A stretch of 64,000 nt of DNA, taken from assembly GCA_021325655.1 (NCBI GenBank), contig JAJPGT010000106.1, positions 34,419-98,418 on the forward strand, read 5' to 3'. Positions 8,479 through 16,948 of this stretch are shown in pieces. Below the pieces are notes generated by a model that saw only the letters and a list, made by a program, of their open reading frames with translations, did no database searches and was not told the DNA's origin. This DNA comes from Pseudomonadota bacterium. Lineage in GTDB: Bacteria; Chloroflexota; UBA6077; JAJPGT01. The translations under genes were made by a program, and so were the position numbers. The first letter of the stretch is position 1. Every line of letters starts with the position of its first letter.

Positions 8479-8554
8479 GCGGGAGTAGCTCAGTTGGTAG
8501 AGCGCCACCCTTCCAAGGTGGATGTCGCGAGTTCGAGCCTCGTCTCCCGCTCCA
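8479..8554 (+). tRNA. tRNA-Gly (anticodon UCC), CCA encoded
   Basis: All four stems pair: acceptor GCGGGAG with CTCCCGC, D arm GCTC/GAGC, anticodon stem CCACC/GGTGG around loop CTTCCAA, and T arm GCGAG/CTCGT with TTCGAGC. The anticodon TCC reads GGA and GGG glycine codons. Discriminator T and a genomic CCA end the gene at 8554. Confidence 0.95.
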
Positions 8555-8587
8555 TCTCCTAGCGGTGGCCGGCCGCTGTTCGTACAC

Positions 8588-8659
8588 GGGCCCGTAGCTC
8601 AGCGGCAGAGCGGCCGGCTCATAACCGGTTGGTCCCTGGTTCGAATCCAGGCGGGCCCA
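8588..8659 (+). tRNA. tRNA with CAU anticodon (elongator Met, or Ile2 after lysidine modification)
   Basis: Acceptor GGGCCCG pairs with CGGGCCC, anticodon stem GCCGG/CCGGT holds loop CTCATAA, and the T arm is CCTGG/CCAGG. The first pair is G-C and the anticodon stem lacks the three stacked G-C pairs of an initiator, so this is not tRNA-fMet. Elongator Met and Ile2 cannot be told apart with confidence by eye. CCA is not encoded. It follows the Gly tRNA by 33 bases and is probably cotranscribed. Confidence 0.92.
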
Positions 8660-8723
8660 CTCGTTCCTCGTTGGCGTGCGTGCTCTGCCCAACCCACGCA
8701 TCACCCCGGCGTTGCGGCGGAAC

Positions 8724-9027
8724 ATGTGCGCGATCTGATCGTCCTGGCTATCCTGGGTGTCGTCGCCAGTAGCCTGCTGCTGGCCGTCTGGATCGTGCGC
8801 CACGGGGGAGCCACCGGCGGGGGCCCAGCGCCAGCTTCGAGGACTGGGATCAGGACCACGAGTGGCAGCCGCGCCTGGATTGCCGCCGCGGGGCGAGCCT
8901 GTCGGCGGCGCGGCCGGGAATCATCGGGCGCTGGCTGCTGTTGTGTCACACCAGGCCCGCTGGCAGGACGGCACGGGGCGTGCAGCCGCTGGACGCCGGC
9001 TGGCGAAAGGGGGAACGGTCCGGGTGA
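8724..9027 (+). pseudogene. Small single-pass membrane protein gene with a probable frameshift, coupled to the GT4 gene
   Basis: From GTG 8724 one frame gives a clear membrane segment (LIVLAILGVVASSLLLAVWI) followed by RHGGATGG. Near the G5 run at 8819-8823 the coding character moves to another frame: PSASFEDWDQDHEWQP, LDCRRGASLSAARPGIIGRW and so on, rich in Asp, Glu and Trp rather than Arg/Pro. That frame stops at TGA 9025-9027, which overlaps the GTG start of the glycosyltransferase (GTGA), the coupling expected of a true operon gene. A one-base error or mutation in the G run is the simplest reading. I recognise no family. Confidence 0.45.
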
Positions 9028-10277
9028 GAGTGGCGATGCTGAGCGCGCACACCTGCCCGCTGGCCGCGCTTGGTGGCTGGGAGACGGGCGGGATGAACGT
9101 CTACGTGCGTGAGCTCAGCCGTGCCCTGGGGCGGCAAGGGATCGCGGTCGACGTGTTCACCCGGCGCCAGGACCCAGCGGTCCCGCGTGTGGTCGAGTTC
9201 GGCCCCGGCGCCCGCGTCATCCACCTGGATGCCGGCCCGCCGCGCCACCTCGACAAGTACGAAGCGCTGGAATACCTGCCAGAGCTGGCCTGCAACCTGC
9301 AGCGGTTCCGGGCCCTGGAGGGTCTGAGCTACGACGTGATCCACAGCCATTACTGGCTGTCCGGCCGGCTCGCGGCGATCTTCAAGGAGCGCTGGGGCGT
9401 GCCAGTTGTCGCCATGTTCCACACCCTCGCCCGAGCCAAGACGCGTGCCCCACTGGCCGAGGCGGAGCGGGAGGACGCGATCCGAGAGGAGATCGAGCAG
9501 CGTCTGATGCTCATCGCGAGCCGCATCATCGCCGCTACGCCCGCGGACCGCGACCATATGATCCAGGACTATGGCGCCCCGCGTGGCGCGATCACCGTGA
9601 TCCCCTGCGGGGTGGACACGACCCTGTTCCGACCCCGACCGCGACCGGCGGCGCGCCGGCAGCTTGGCCTGGGCGAGGAGCGGGTCCTGCTATTCGTCGG
9701 CCGCATCCAGCAACTCAAGGGGATCGACCTACTCCTGCAGAGCGCGGCGGAGCTGGCGCGTGATAGCCATCCGCTCACCGTCCTGGTCGTCGGCGGCATC
9801 CCCCGCTTCCCCGATGGCCGCGTCTCCCCGGAGCAGGCGGAGATGGCCCGCCTGCTCGCCATCCGTGACGCGCTGGGGCTGGACGACCGGGTGCGGTTCG
9901 TCGGCGCCGTCGACCAGCGCCTGCTGCCCACCTACTACTCCGCGGCCGACGTGACCGTCGTCCCCTCCTGGTACGAGTCGTTCGGGCTGGTGGCGCTGGA
10001 GTCCATGGCCTGCGGCACGCCGGTGGTCGCGGCGCGAGTGGGCGGTTTGGCCTCGCTCGTCCGCGACGGCGAGACCGGGCGGCTGGTCCCCTGGCGTGAT
10101 CCCCGCCTGTACGCGGAGCGCATTCGTGAGCTGTGCGTCCCCGAGACGCGCAAGCGCCTGGGGCGGGCGGCGCGGGCGCTGGCGGAGCAGTATAGCTGGA
10201 CCTCGGTGGCAGAGCAGGTACTGGAGGTGTACCAGGACGTCCTGGGCGCTGCCGCGCCGGCCACCGCCCGCGGCTGA
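9024..10277 (+). CDS. GT4-family glycosyltransferase (MshA/sucrose-phosphate-synthase-like)
   Basis: A 417-residue GT-B enzyme of family GT4. The N-terminal donor-cleft segment GGWETGGMNVYVRELSRAL is typical of MshA-type enzymes. The C-terminal half has FVGRIQQLKGIDLLL and the retaining-enzyme E-x7-E motif at Glu318 and Glu326 (ESFGLVALESMACGTPVV). It would move a sugar from a nucleotide donor to an acceptor at the cytoplasmic face. The start is GTG 9024, with AAGGGGGAA upstream; it gives the usual (M)RVAMLSAHTCPLA beginning. The PIG-L deacetylase 21 bp downstream suggests that the product is an N-acetylglucosaminyl compound that is then deacetylated. Acceptor and final product are unknown. 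Confidence 0.9.
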   Translation: MRVAMLSAHTCPLAALGGWETGGMNVYVRELSRALGRQGIAVDVFTRRQDPAVPRVVEFGPGARVIHLDAGPPRHLDKYEALEYLPELACNLQRFRALEGLSYDVIHSHYWLSGRLAAIFKERWGVPVVAMFHTLARAKTRAPLAEAEREDAIREEIEQRLMLIASRIIAATPADRDHMIQDYGAPRGAITVIPCGVDTTLFRPRPRPAARRQLGLGEERVLLFVGRIQQLKGIDLLLQSAAELARDSHPLTVLVVGGIPRFPDGRVSPEQAEMARLLAIRDALGLDDRVRFVGAVDQRLLPTYYSAADVTVVPSWYESFGLVALESMACGTPVVAARVGGLASLVRDGETGRLVPWRDPRLYAERIRELCVPETRKRLGRAARALAEQYSWTSVAEQVLEVYQDVLGAAAPATARG

Positions 10278-10298
10278 GGCGGGCGATCCCGCCGAGGG

Positions 10299-11018
10299 AT
10301 GCAGGTGAACGAAGTCCCCGAGCTCCTGCCCGCGCCAGCGCTCCCTGCCCGGGCGCTCGTTATCGTCGCCCATCCCGACGACGCCGAGTTCGGCTGTGGC
10401 GGCACCCTCGCCGGCTGGACAGCGCGTGGCTGCATGGTGACGCTCTTGCTCCTTACCAGCGGCGACAAGGGCTCGCACGATCCGGCGGTCAACCCCTTCG
10501 AGCTCGCGGCGCGGCGCGAAGCGGAGCAGCTCCAGGCGGCGCGGCTGCTCGGCGTCGCCGATGTGCGCTTCCTGCGCCTGCCCGACGGCGAGGTGGAGCC
10601 GACCCAGGCGCTGCGAGCTCGGTTGTGTCTCGCCATCCGCCAGGTTCACCCGAAGGTCATCATCACTCATGATCCCTGGCGGCTGTACCAGCTTCACCCC
10701 GACCATCGCGCCGCCGGGCTGGTCGCCAGCGACGCGGCGATCGCCGCCCGCGACCATCTCTTCTTCCCCGAGCAGCTCGCTGGCGGGCTCAGGCACCATC
10801 GGACCAGCGCGATCTGGTACTTCACCACCGACCATCCGAACACGTGGATCGACATTTCTGCTACTGTCGGGCAGAAGCTTGCCGCGCTGCGGGCGCACGC
10901 GAGCCAGGTCGCCCACCTGGCCGATCTGGAGGAGCGGGTGCGCCAGCGCGCCCGCCAGATGGGCGAGTCCGGCGGGCTGGAATACGCCGAAGAGTTCCAT
11001 CGCATCGAGCTGAGCTGA
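10299..11018 (+). CDS. PIG-L/LmbE-family zinc N-deacetylase
   Basis: A 239-residue protein with the family's metal-binding motifs: AHPDDAEFGCGGTLA (His25, Asp27, Asp28) and HPDH from His133 (YQLHPDHRAAG). These enzymes remove acetyl groups from GlcNAc moieties, as in MshB of mycothiol and BshB of bacillithiol synthesis. Placement straight after a GT4 transferase fits a two-step glycosylation and deacetylation. ATG 10299 is close behind GAGGG; GTG 10305 has better spacing and may be the true start. Other PIG-L substrates (diacetylchitobiose, antibiotic precursors) cannot be excluded. Confidence 0.9.
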   Translation: MQVNEVPELLPAPALPARALVIVAHPDDAEFGCGGTLAGWTARGCMVTLLLLTSGDKGSHDPAVNPFELAARREAEQLQAARLLGVADVRFLRLPDGEVEPTQALRARLCLAIRQVHPKVIITHDPWRLYQLHPDHRAAGLVASDAAIAARDHLFFPEQLAGGLRHHRTSAIWYFTTDHPNTWIDISATVGQKLAALRAHASQVAHLADLEERVRQRARQMGESGGLEYAEEFHRIELS

Positions 11019-11087
11019 CCTGGTCACGCCGCCGCTCGGCGCCCGCGCGGCCAGGGGCCACAGGGGCCACGGGGAGGCGCTGACACT

Positions 11088-11789
11088 ATGCGCACGATCG
11101 ACGTCCTGCACGAGCTCCAGCGGGTGGATACCGCCCTCGCCGCCGACCGGCGCCGACTCGGGGAGATCGTCGCCGCCCTGCGTGACCACAGCGCCCTGGA
11201 CGAGGCGAGCCAGCGGCTGGCACAGGCGCGGGCCGAGCTGGAGCGCTTGCAGACCGAGCAGCGCGACCAGGAGCTTGCCATCGAAACCCAGCGGGCCAAG
11301 CTGAAGGAGATCAATACCAAGCTGTACAGCGGCAAGGTGCCGAGCGCCAAAGAGCTGGACAATCTCTCGCGCGAAGCCGACATGCTCCGGCGGCTCCTCA
11401 GCGCTCGGGAAGACACGCTACTGGAGCTGTACGACCGGATCGAGGCGGCGCAGGCGGCGGTCGAGGCGGCCGAGCGGGCGCACCGCGAGGCGGAGGCGGC
11501 GCTGCGGGAGCGCCAGGCGGAGCTGCGCGCCGAGGGGCGCGAGCTGGAGGCGGCTGTCGCTGCGCTCGGCGCCCAGCGGACGGAGCTGCGCGCCAAGGCG
11601 CCGCCCCGAGCGCTGGCCGACTACGACCGGCTCGCCCAGGCGCGCGGAACCGCGGTCGCCGAACTGCGCCAGCGCACCTGCCAGGCCTGCCGGGTCTCGC
11701 TGCCGCTGGGCGACGAGACCCGCGCCCGCGTTGGGCAGGAGGTGGTCCACTGCCCCAACTGCGGCCGCATCCTCTGGGTCCCGCTGTAG
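11088..11789 (+). CDS. Coiled-coil protein with C-terminal C4 zinc ribbon (CT398/DUF164-like)
   Basis: A 233-residue protein. Residues 1-170 are a long antiparallel coiled coil rich in Ala, Glu and Arg (AELERLQTEQRDQELAIETQ; YSGKVPSAKELDNLSREADM is the conserved hinge). The C-terminus has CQAC about 28 residues before CPNC (VVHCPNCGRILWVPL), binding one zinc. Homologues are widespread in Actinobacteria and Chloroflexota and have been proposed to act as nucleic-acid or secretion adaptors; function is not settled. It sits between the deacetylase and the division cluster, but the mraZ promoter lies after it. Confidence 0.85.
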   Translation: MRTIDVLHELQRVDTALAADRRRLGEIVAALRDHSALDEASQRLAQARAELERLQTEQRDQELAIETQRAKLKEINTKLYSGKVPSAKELDNLSREADMLRRLLSAREDTLLELYDRIEAAQAAVEAAERAHREAEAALRERQAELRAEGRELEAAVAALGAQRTELRAKAPPRALADYDRLAQARGTAVAELRQRTCQACRVSLPLGDETRARVGQEVVHCPNCGRILWVPL

Positions 11790-11893
11790 CCCCGCGCGTT
11801 TCGCATCCCGGAACGTACCCCCAGTCATCGGATGACACCTGGATTGTGATGGGCGGTGCGCCCATTCCTCCGCCGCTCGGGCAGTCGGCGCGG

Positions 11894-11922
11894 TTGTCAG
11901 CCCGCCGAGGGCGCGCTACACT
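11894..11922 (+). promoter_or_regulatory. Sigma70-type promoter of the division/wall cluster
   Basis: TTGTCA (11894-11899) and TACACT (11917-11922) with a 17-bp spacer. The expected transcription start near 11929 lies at the first of the GTGG operator repeats. Confidence 0.7.
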
Positions 11923-11930
11923 CGTCTCCC

Positions 11931-11976
11931 GTGGCGCCCTGTGGATAAAAGTGGGGATAAGTGGAAGGCGGTGTGG
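11931..11976 (+). promoter_or_regulatory. MraZ-type operator: five GTG(G) repeats in 10-bp phase
   Basis: GTGG begins at 11931, 11941, 11951 and 11961, and GTGTGG begins at 11971, so the motif recurs exactly once per helical turn just after the predicted transcription start. MraZ is known to bind tandem TGGG/GTGG-like repeats upstream of its own gene and repress the dcw operon. mraZ itself starts at 12008. Confidence 0.75.
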
Positions 11977-12007
11977 ACAATTCGCCTGCTAGGTGGCCCC
12001 ACCCGCG

Positions 12008-12445
12008 ATGTTCCTCGGCGAGTACACCCATTCGCTGGACGACAAGGGCCGGTTAGCGATCCCGGCCCGCTTCCGGGCCGAACTGGCCGACGGGCTGTAC
12101 CTGACCCGCGGCCTCGACCGCTGCCTGGTCATCTGGCCCCCGGCTGCCTGGAAGGCGATGGCTGATCGGCTCAACGCGCTGTCCCCCTGGCAGGCAGATG
12201 CCCGGCGCCTGCAGCGCCTGTTCTTCAGCGGCGCGGTGAGCGCCGTGCCGGACAAGCTGGGGCGGATCGTCATCCCGGAGTACCTGCGCAACTACGCTGA
12301 GCTGCAGCAGGATCAGGACGTAGTGCTGGTGGGGGTGAGCGACCGAGTGGAGATCTGGAGCGGCCCGCGCTGGCTCGCCGAGCGGGGCGACGCCGAGAGC
12401 AATGGGGTGGAGCTGGCGGAGCAGCTCGCCCGCCAGGGGTTGTAG
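12008..12445 (+). CDS. mraZ: Transcriptional regulator MraZ
   Basis: The 145-residue protein has the two tandem SpoVT/AbrB-like half-domains of MraZ, seen in SLDDKGRLAIPARFR near residue 11 and VPDKLGRIVIPEYLR near residue 82. It forms a ring-shaped oligomer on DNA and represses the division cluster it heads. ATG 12008 gives the usual MFLGEY beginning, with AGGTGG at 11991-11996; an in-frame GTG at 11993 overlaps that site and is rejected. Confidence 0.95.
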   Translation: MFLGEYTHSLDDKGRLAIPARFRAELADGLYLTRGLDRCLVIWPPAAWKAMADRLNALSPWQADARRLQRLFFSGAVSAVPDKLGRIVIPEYLRNYAELQQDQDVVLVGVSDRVEIWSGPRWLAERGDAESNGVELAEQLARQGL

Positions 12446-12448
12446 CCG

Positions 12449-13402
12449 ATGCCGGCCCAAGCGCGGCCGCGCTCCGACGCGACCCAGGATGCGGCGCAGG
12501 CCGCCTCCACCGCGCCGGTCGAGCACATCCCGGTGCTGCTGCGTGAGGCGCTCGCCTGGCTCGCCCCGCGCCCGGGTGGGCGCTACGTCGACGGGACGCT
12601 GGGCGGCGGTGGCCACGCAGAAGCAGTGCTGGAGGCCTCGGCTCCCTCTGGCCGGCTGCTCGGGCTGGACGCTGACCCGGCCGCGGTCGCCCGGGTGCGG
12701 GAGCGGCTGGCACGGTTCGGGGAGCGGGTCGAGCTGGTGCAGTCCAACTTCCGCGAGGTGGCGGAGGTGGCGGCGCGGCACGGGTTCGTCCCAGCCGATG
12801 GCGTCCTGTTCGACCTCGGGCTGTCCAGCTTTCAGCTCGGCGAGTCCGCGCGCGGCTTCTCCTTCCAGGGAGACCAGCCGCTGGACATGCGGCTGGACCC
12901 GAGCCTGCCGGAGACGGCGGCGGACCTGCTGAACCGGCGCAGCGAATCCGAGCTGGCGGACATCTTCTACCGCTACGGCGAGGAGCGCCGCTCGCGGCGG
13001 CTGGCGCGGGCGGTGGTTGCCCGGCGGGCGCGGAGCCCCTTCCGCACCACAGCCGATCTGGTGGAGACGGTCATCCGGGCGCTCGGGCCGAAGCGCGGCC
13101 GAATCCACCCGGCGACGAAGGTCTTCCAGGCGTTGCGGATCGCAGTCAACGACGAGCTGGAGGCGCTGCGCGAGGGGCTGCGCGGGGCCGCCTCGATCCT
13201 GGCGCCGGGCGGCCGGCTGGTGGTGATCTCGTTCCATTCGCTGGAAGATCGGATCGTCAAGCAGTTCTTCCGCGGCGAGGCGGCAGCGAGCTCGGTTCCA
13301 CTGCGGCCGCTGACCCCCAAGCCCGTAGTGCCCGGCCCCGAGGAAGTGGCTGCCAATCCCCGCGCCCGCAGCGCCAAGCTGCGGGCAGCAGAGCGAATCT
13401 AG
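12449..13402 (+). CDS. rsmH: 16S rRNA (cytosine1402-N4)-methyltransferase RsmH (MraW)
   Basis: A 317-residue SAM-dependent enzyme that methylates C1402 of 16S rRNA in the decoding centre. Visible signatures: [13 protein letters not shown] at the start of the domain, the SAM loop [30 protein letters not shown], and near the end [18 protein letters not shown]. The first 20 residues are an Ala-rich extension. It begins 3 bp after mraZ, the standard dcw order. Confidence 0.96.
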   Translation: MPAQARPRSDATQDAAQAASTAPVEHIPVLLREALAWLAPRPGGRYVDGTLGGGGHAEAVLEASAPSGRLLGLDADPAAVARVRERLARFGERVELVQSNFREVAEVAARHGFVPADGVLFDLGLSSFQLGESARGFSFQGDQPLDMRLDPSLPETAADLLNRRSESELADIFYRYGEERRSRRLARAVVARRARSPFRTTADLVETVIRALGPKRGRIHPATKVFQALRIAVNDELEALREGLRGAASILAPGGRLVVISFHSLEDRIVKQFFRGEAAASSVPLRPLTPKPVVPGPEEVAANPRARSAKLRAAERI

Positions 13403-13421
13403 ACACGATGGAGCGTGCCCC

Positions 13422-13787
13422 GTGGCGTCTGTAACCCAGCAAGCTGCGCGCCTCCCCGCTCGGCGGATTCCGTTCCTCCCAGCGCTCTCCCGCGCCGCGG
13501 CCGTCTGGATCTCCGCGCTGACGCTGGTGTTCGGGCTGATCTCGCTGTTCTACCTGCTCCTCACCAGCAGCATCGCGACCGCGGGCTACGACATCCAGCG
13601 GCTGCAGGCCGAGCAGCGGGACTGGGAGTTGAAGAACGAGCAGCTCCAGCTCGAACTGGCCAAGATGCAGTCGCTCGCCTGGGTGGAGGGGCGGGCCACC
13701 CAGCTCGGGATGCGGAAGCCCGACCGCGTGGTCACCGTGCACGTGACGCTGCCGCCGGCGCGGAATGGAGGGGATGACGGCCGCTAA
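13422..13787 (+). CDS. ftsL: FtsL-like septum protein
   Basis: A 121-residue bitopic protein: basic N-terminus, one membrane segment at about residues 28-50 (WISALTLVFGLISLFYLLLT), then a short coiled coil (IQRLQAEQRDWELKNEQLQLELAKM) and the LGM/KPDRVVTV ending typical of FtsL/DivIC-like proteins. It would join FtsQ and the transpeptidase at the division site. Start GTG 13422. Its 3' end overlaps the next gene. Assignment rests on topology and position, since FtsL sequences are poorly conserved. Confidence 0.8.
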   Translation: MASVTQQAARLPARRIPFLPALSRAAAVWISALTLVFGLISLFYLLLTSSIATAGYDIQRLQAEQRDWELKNEQLQLELAKMQSLAWVEGRATQLGMRKPDRVVTVHVTLPPARNGGDDGR

Positions 13788-15513
13788 CGCTCCCGGTCTC
13801 GATGCCAGCGGCGGCAACGCCCGGCTGCTGGTGCTCGCGACGCTGTTCCTCGGTGTCCTGCTCGTGCTCGGGTTCCGCCTGTACCAGGTGCAGCTCTTGG
13901 AGCATGACAAGTTCAGCGCGCTGGCGACCGCCGAGCACCGCGGGACGATCCCGATCGTCCCGCGACGGGGGGCGATCCTGGATACCGAAGGTCATCCATT
14001 GGCGATCTCGGTGCTGTACGACAGCGTCTTCGTCGTCGGCAGCCAGGTGAAGGATCCGCAGCTCGTCGCGCAGCGCCTCGCCCCGATCCTGGAGATGCCG
14101 CCGGAGGAGATCGCGGCACAGATTGACCCCAAGAGTACGATCCCGGTGCTGGTCAAGGCGCGGCTGCCGGCGGCGATCGCGGCGCGGGTCAGGGCGCTCG
14201 GGTTGAACGGGGTGTTCCTGGAGCAGGCGCCGTCACGGGAGTACCCGGAGGGCAGCATCGCCGCGCAGGTGCTCGGCTTCGTCGGGCGCGACTTCCACGG
14301 CCTAGCTGGGCTGGAGCTCAGCCTGGACGACGTGCTCGCCGGCAAGCAGGGCGCCATCGAGTCCGAATGGGATACTACCGGGCGGGAGATCTCCATCGCA
14401 CGGCGGGTCGTCTCCCCGGCCGTCGAGGGCACAGATGTTGTGCTCACCCTGGACCGCTACGTCCAGCGCACCGCCGAGCGTATCCTGGCCAACGCGGTGC
14501 TGGAGAACAAAGCGACCGGCGGGGTGATCCTGGTGATGAATCCCCGCACCGGCGCACTGCTGGCGATGGCGCACGTGCCGACCTACTCGCTCACCGACGA
14601 CGAGATCTACAAGCCCGGACACGACGACCTCTACAAGCCCGTCTGGGTGACCGACCAGTACGAGCCCGGCTCGGTGATGAAGGTCATCACCATGGCGGCT
14701 GGCATCAACGAAGGCGTGGTCACCCCGCGGACCACCATCGAGGACAAGGGTTATGTGGTGATCGATGGGGTGACGATCCACAACTGGGATGGGCGGGCCA
14801 ACGGCGTCATTGACATGACCCAGGTGCTCGTCCATTCTGCCAACGTGGGCTCCCAGTTCGTCAGCGGCCGGCTCGGCAAGGAGCGCTTCTACCACTACCT
14901 GGAGCTGTTCGGCTTCGGCCAGCCTACCAACGTTGGGCTGCCAGGGGAGACGCCCGGACTGGTGCGCGACTACACCGCCGAGGGGTGGACGCGGCTGGAC
15001 CTAGCGACGAACTCCTACGGCCAGGGGGTGGCTGTTACGCCGTTGCAGATGCTCAGCGCGGTCGCCGTGCTTGGCAACGACGGCACGCTGATGAAGCCGA
15101 TGCTGGTCCAGGAGACGCGCGGGCCGGGCGGGCAGGTGTTCCAGCCACAGGCAGTGCGCCAGGTCGTCTCGCCGGAGACGGCACGCACGTTGCGGACCAT
15201 GATGGTTGCCGTGATGAACCAGCCGGCGCTGGAGCAGGACCGGGTGCCTGGCTACGTCATCGCCGGAAAGACCGGAACCGCGGATTTCGCCACCACGAGC
15301 GGGTATAACACGGGCAAGACCTACGCCTCGGTCGTGGCGCTGCTGCCGGCCGACGAGCCGCGCCTGGCTATCCTGGTGCGCCTGGACGCGCCCGAGAAGA
15401 TCTACGGTGGCATCGTCGCCGCGCCGGTGTTGAAGCAGCTCGTGGAGGAGCTCGTGACCTACTACCGCATTCCGCCCTCCGCGGACGTGCACGCTTCGGC
15501 CCAGACGGGGTAG
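13765..15513 (+). CDS. ftsI: Septal penicillin-binding protein (FtsI/PBP2-type transpeptidase)
   Basis: This class B PBP of 582 residues has an N-terminal membrane anchor (LLVLATLFLGVLLVLGF), a dimerisation domain (FVGRDFHGLAGLELSLDDVL), and a transpeptidase domain with all three active-site motifs: SVMK with Ser303 as nucleophile, SAN at 358-360 and KTG at 502-504. It cross-links septal peptidoglycan together with FtsW. There is no C-terminal PASTA domain. It overlaps ftsL by 23 bp; ATG 13774 is an alternative start lying close behind GGAGGGG. Confidence 0.95.
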   Translation: MEGMTAANAPGLDASGGNARLLVLATLFLGVLLVLGFRLYQVQLLEHDKFSALATAEHRGTIPIVPRRGAILDTEGHPLAISVLYDSVFVVGSQVKDPQLVAQRLAPILEMPPEEIAAQIDPKSTIPVLVKARLPAAIAARVRALGLNGVFLEQAPSREYPEGSIAAQVLGFVGRDFHGLAGLELSLDDVLAGKQGAIESEWDTTGREISIARRVVSPAVEGTDVVLTLDRYVQRTAERILANAVLENKATGGVILVMNPRTGALLAMAHVPTYSLTDDEIYKPGHDDLYKPVWVTDQYEPGSVMKVITMAAGINEGVVTPRTTIEDKGYVVIDGVTIHNWDGRANGVIDMTQVLVHSANVGSQFVSGRLGKERFYHYLELFGFGQPTNVGLPGETPGLVRDYTAEGWTRLDLATNSYGQGVAVTPLQMLSAVAVLGNDGTLMKPMLVQETRGPGGQVFQPQAVRQVVSPETARTLRTMMVAVMNQPALEQDRVPGYVIAGKTGTADFATTSGYNTGKTYASVVALLPADEPRLAILVRLDAPEKIYGGIVAAPVLKQLVEELVTYYRIPPSADVHASAQTG

Positions 15514-15524
15514 GGTCCAGTCAG

Positions 15525-16943
15525 ATGCCGACCACCCCACTGTCCGACATCGACCTGCCGCTTGCCGACGTGCTGGCCGCGACTGGCGGCGCGCTGAGGG
15601 GGGGCAACCCCCGCCTCCACTTCAGCAACGTCGCGGTCGATTCCCGCCTCGTCACCCCGGGGGCGCTGTTTGTCGCGCTGCGCGGTGAGCATGTGGATGG
15701 CCACCAGTTCGTCGCCGAGGCGCTCGCGCGGGGGGCGCGCGGAGCCCTAGTGGAGCGCCTGCCACCGCCGAGCGCCACGGAGGGGACGCCCGACAGCCCG
15801 GCCCTCATCTGCGTTCCAGACACGTACCGGGCGTTGCAGGACCTCGGCCGCTACTGGCGCGCCCGCATCAGCCCGGTCGTCGTCGGGATTACCGGCAGCG
15901 TCGGCAAGACGACCACCAAAGAGGCGATCGCCGAGGTGCTGGCGCAGCGCTTCACGGTGCTCCGTAGCGAGGGTAATCTGAACACCGAGGTGGGCATGCC
16001 GCTGATGCTGCTCCGGGCGCGGCCGAGCCACCAGGTGCTAGTGCTGGAGATGGGCGCCTACAACGCTGGCGACATCCGGCTGCTGGCTGAGATCGCCCGT
16101 CCCAGCGTCGGCGTCGTCACCAGCGTCCAACCGGTCCATCTAGAGCGGCTGGGAAGCATCGAGCGCATCCAGCAGACGAAGCAGGAGCTGGTGGAGGCGC
16201 TCCCAGCGAATGGGGTCGCGGTGCTCAACGCGGACGACGTGCGGGTCCGGGCGATGGCCACGGCGACGCGGGCGCGGGTGCGGACCTTCGGGCTGAGCCC
16301 CGATGCCGAGGTGCGCGCGGAGGGCATCGTCGGTCGGGGCCTGGGCGGGGTTGACTTCACGCTCGTCCACGGCGACTGCCGCCTGCCGGTGCACCTCGCG
16401 CTGCTCGGCCGGCACACGGTGTACGCCGCCCTCGCCGCGGTGGTGGTTGGCCTGGCCCTGGGCCTCCCACTGGAGGAGGCGGCCGCCGGTCTGGGGCATA
16501 TCCCGGCCTCGGTCCGCATCCTAGTCAGGCCGGGGCTCAGCGGGGCGCTCATCGTCGACGACACCTACAACGCCAGCCCGGAGTCCGCGCTCGCGGCGCT
16601 GAACCTACTGGCGGAGCTGGACGGCCGGCGGGTAGCGGTGCTGGGGGACATGCTGGAGCTGGGCAGCTACGAGGAGCCGGGCCACCGCCGCGTTGGCTCG
16701 CGGGCCGGCGAGGTGGCCGACGTCCTCGTCACCGTCGGCCCGCGAGCCCGTTGGATCGCCGAGGAGGCGCGCCGGATGAGCCGACCGCCCGCGACGATCG
16801 TCGCGGCGAACGACCGGGCGGAGGCGTTCGAGCAGCTCCGGCGTATCCTGCAGCCGGGCGACGTCGTTCTCGTAAAGGGCTCTCGGGCGATGCAGATGGA
16901 GCATCTGGCACGGGCGCTGCGCGGCGAGGCAGGGGGGCACTAG
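15525..16943 (+). CDS. murF: UDP-MurNAc-tripeptide:D-Ala-D-Ala ligase MurF
   Basis: A 472-residue Mur ligase adding D-Ala-D-Ala to the UDP-MurNAc-tripeptide. N-terminal uridine-binding part shows VAVDSRLVTPGALFVALRGE. The ATP site is GITGSVGKTTTKEAI, followed by EGNLNTEVGMPL and EMGAYNAGDI, both typical of MurF. The C-terminal domain has IVDDTYNASPESALAAL and VLGDMLELG. It follows the PBP by 11 bp. In many bacteria murE sits just before murF, but it is missing here. Confidence 0.95.
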   Translation: MPTTPLSDIDLPLADVLAATGGALRGGNPRLHFSNVAVDSRLVTPGALFVALRGEHVDGHQFVAEALARGARGALVERLPPPSATEGTPDSPALICVPDTYRALQDLGRYWRARISPVVVGITGSVGKTTTKEAIAEVLAQRFTVLRSEGNLNTEVGMPLMLLRARPSHQVLVLEMGAYNAGDIRLLAEIARPSVGVVTSVQPVHLERLGSIERIQQTKQELVEALPANGVAVLNADDVRVRAMATATRARVRTFGLSPDAEVRAEGIVGRGLGGVDFTLVHGDCRLPVHLALLGRHTVYAALAAVVVGLALGLPLEEAAAGLGHIPASVRILVRPGLSGALIVDDTYNASPESALAALNLLAELDGRRVAVLGDMLELGSYEEPGHRRVGSRAGEVADVLVTVGPRARWIAEEARRMSRPPATIVAANDRAEAFEQLRRILQPGDVVLVKGSRAMQMEHLARALRGEAGGH

Positions 16944-16948
16944 CAGCG

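Noticed and set aside
8588..8659. Second tRNA as initiator tRNA-fMet
   Set aside because: The first acceptor pair is G-C rather than unpaired, and the anticodon stem lacks the three stacked G-C pairs of initiators.
8003..8803. Minus-strand open frame covering both tRNA genes
   Set aside because: It contains the reverse complements of tRNA genes (ARLDSNQGPTGYEP and GSNSRHPP are familiar tRNA-antisense peptides) and is not a gene.
9729..11189. 486-residue minus-strand open frame across the GT4 and PIG-L genes
   Set aside because: It spans two clear plus-strand genes and the gap between them, with no ribosome site or domain.
12053..13237. 394-residue minus-strand open frame across mraZ and rsmH
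   Set aside because: Antisense shadow of two well-recognised genes.
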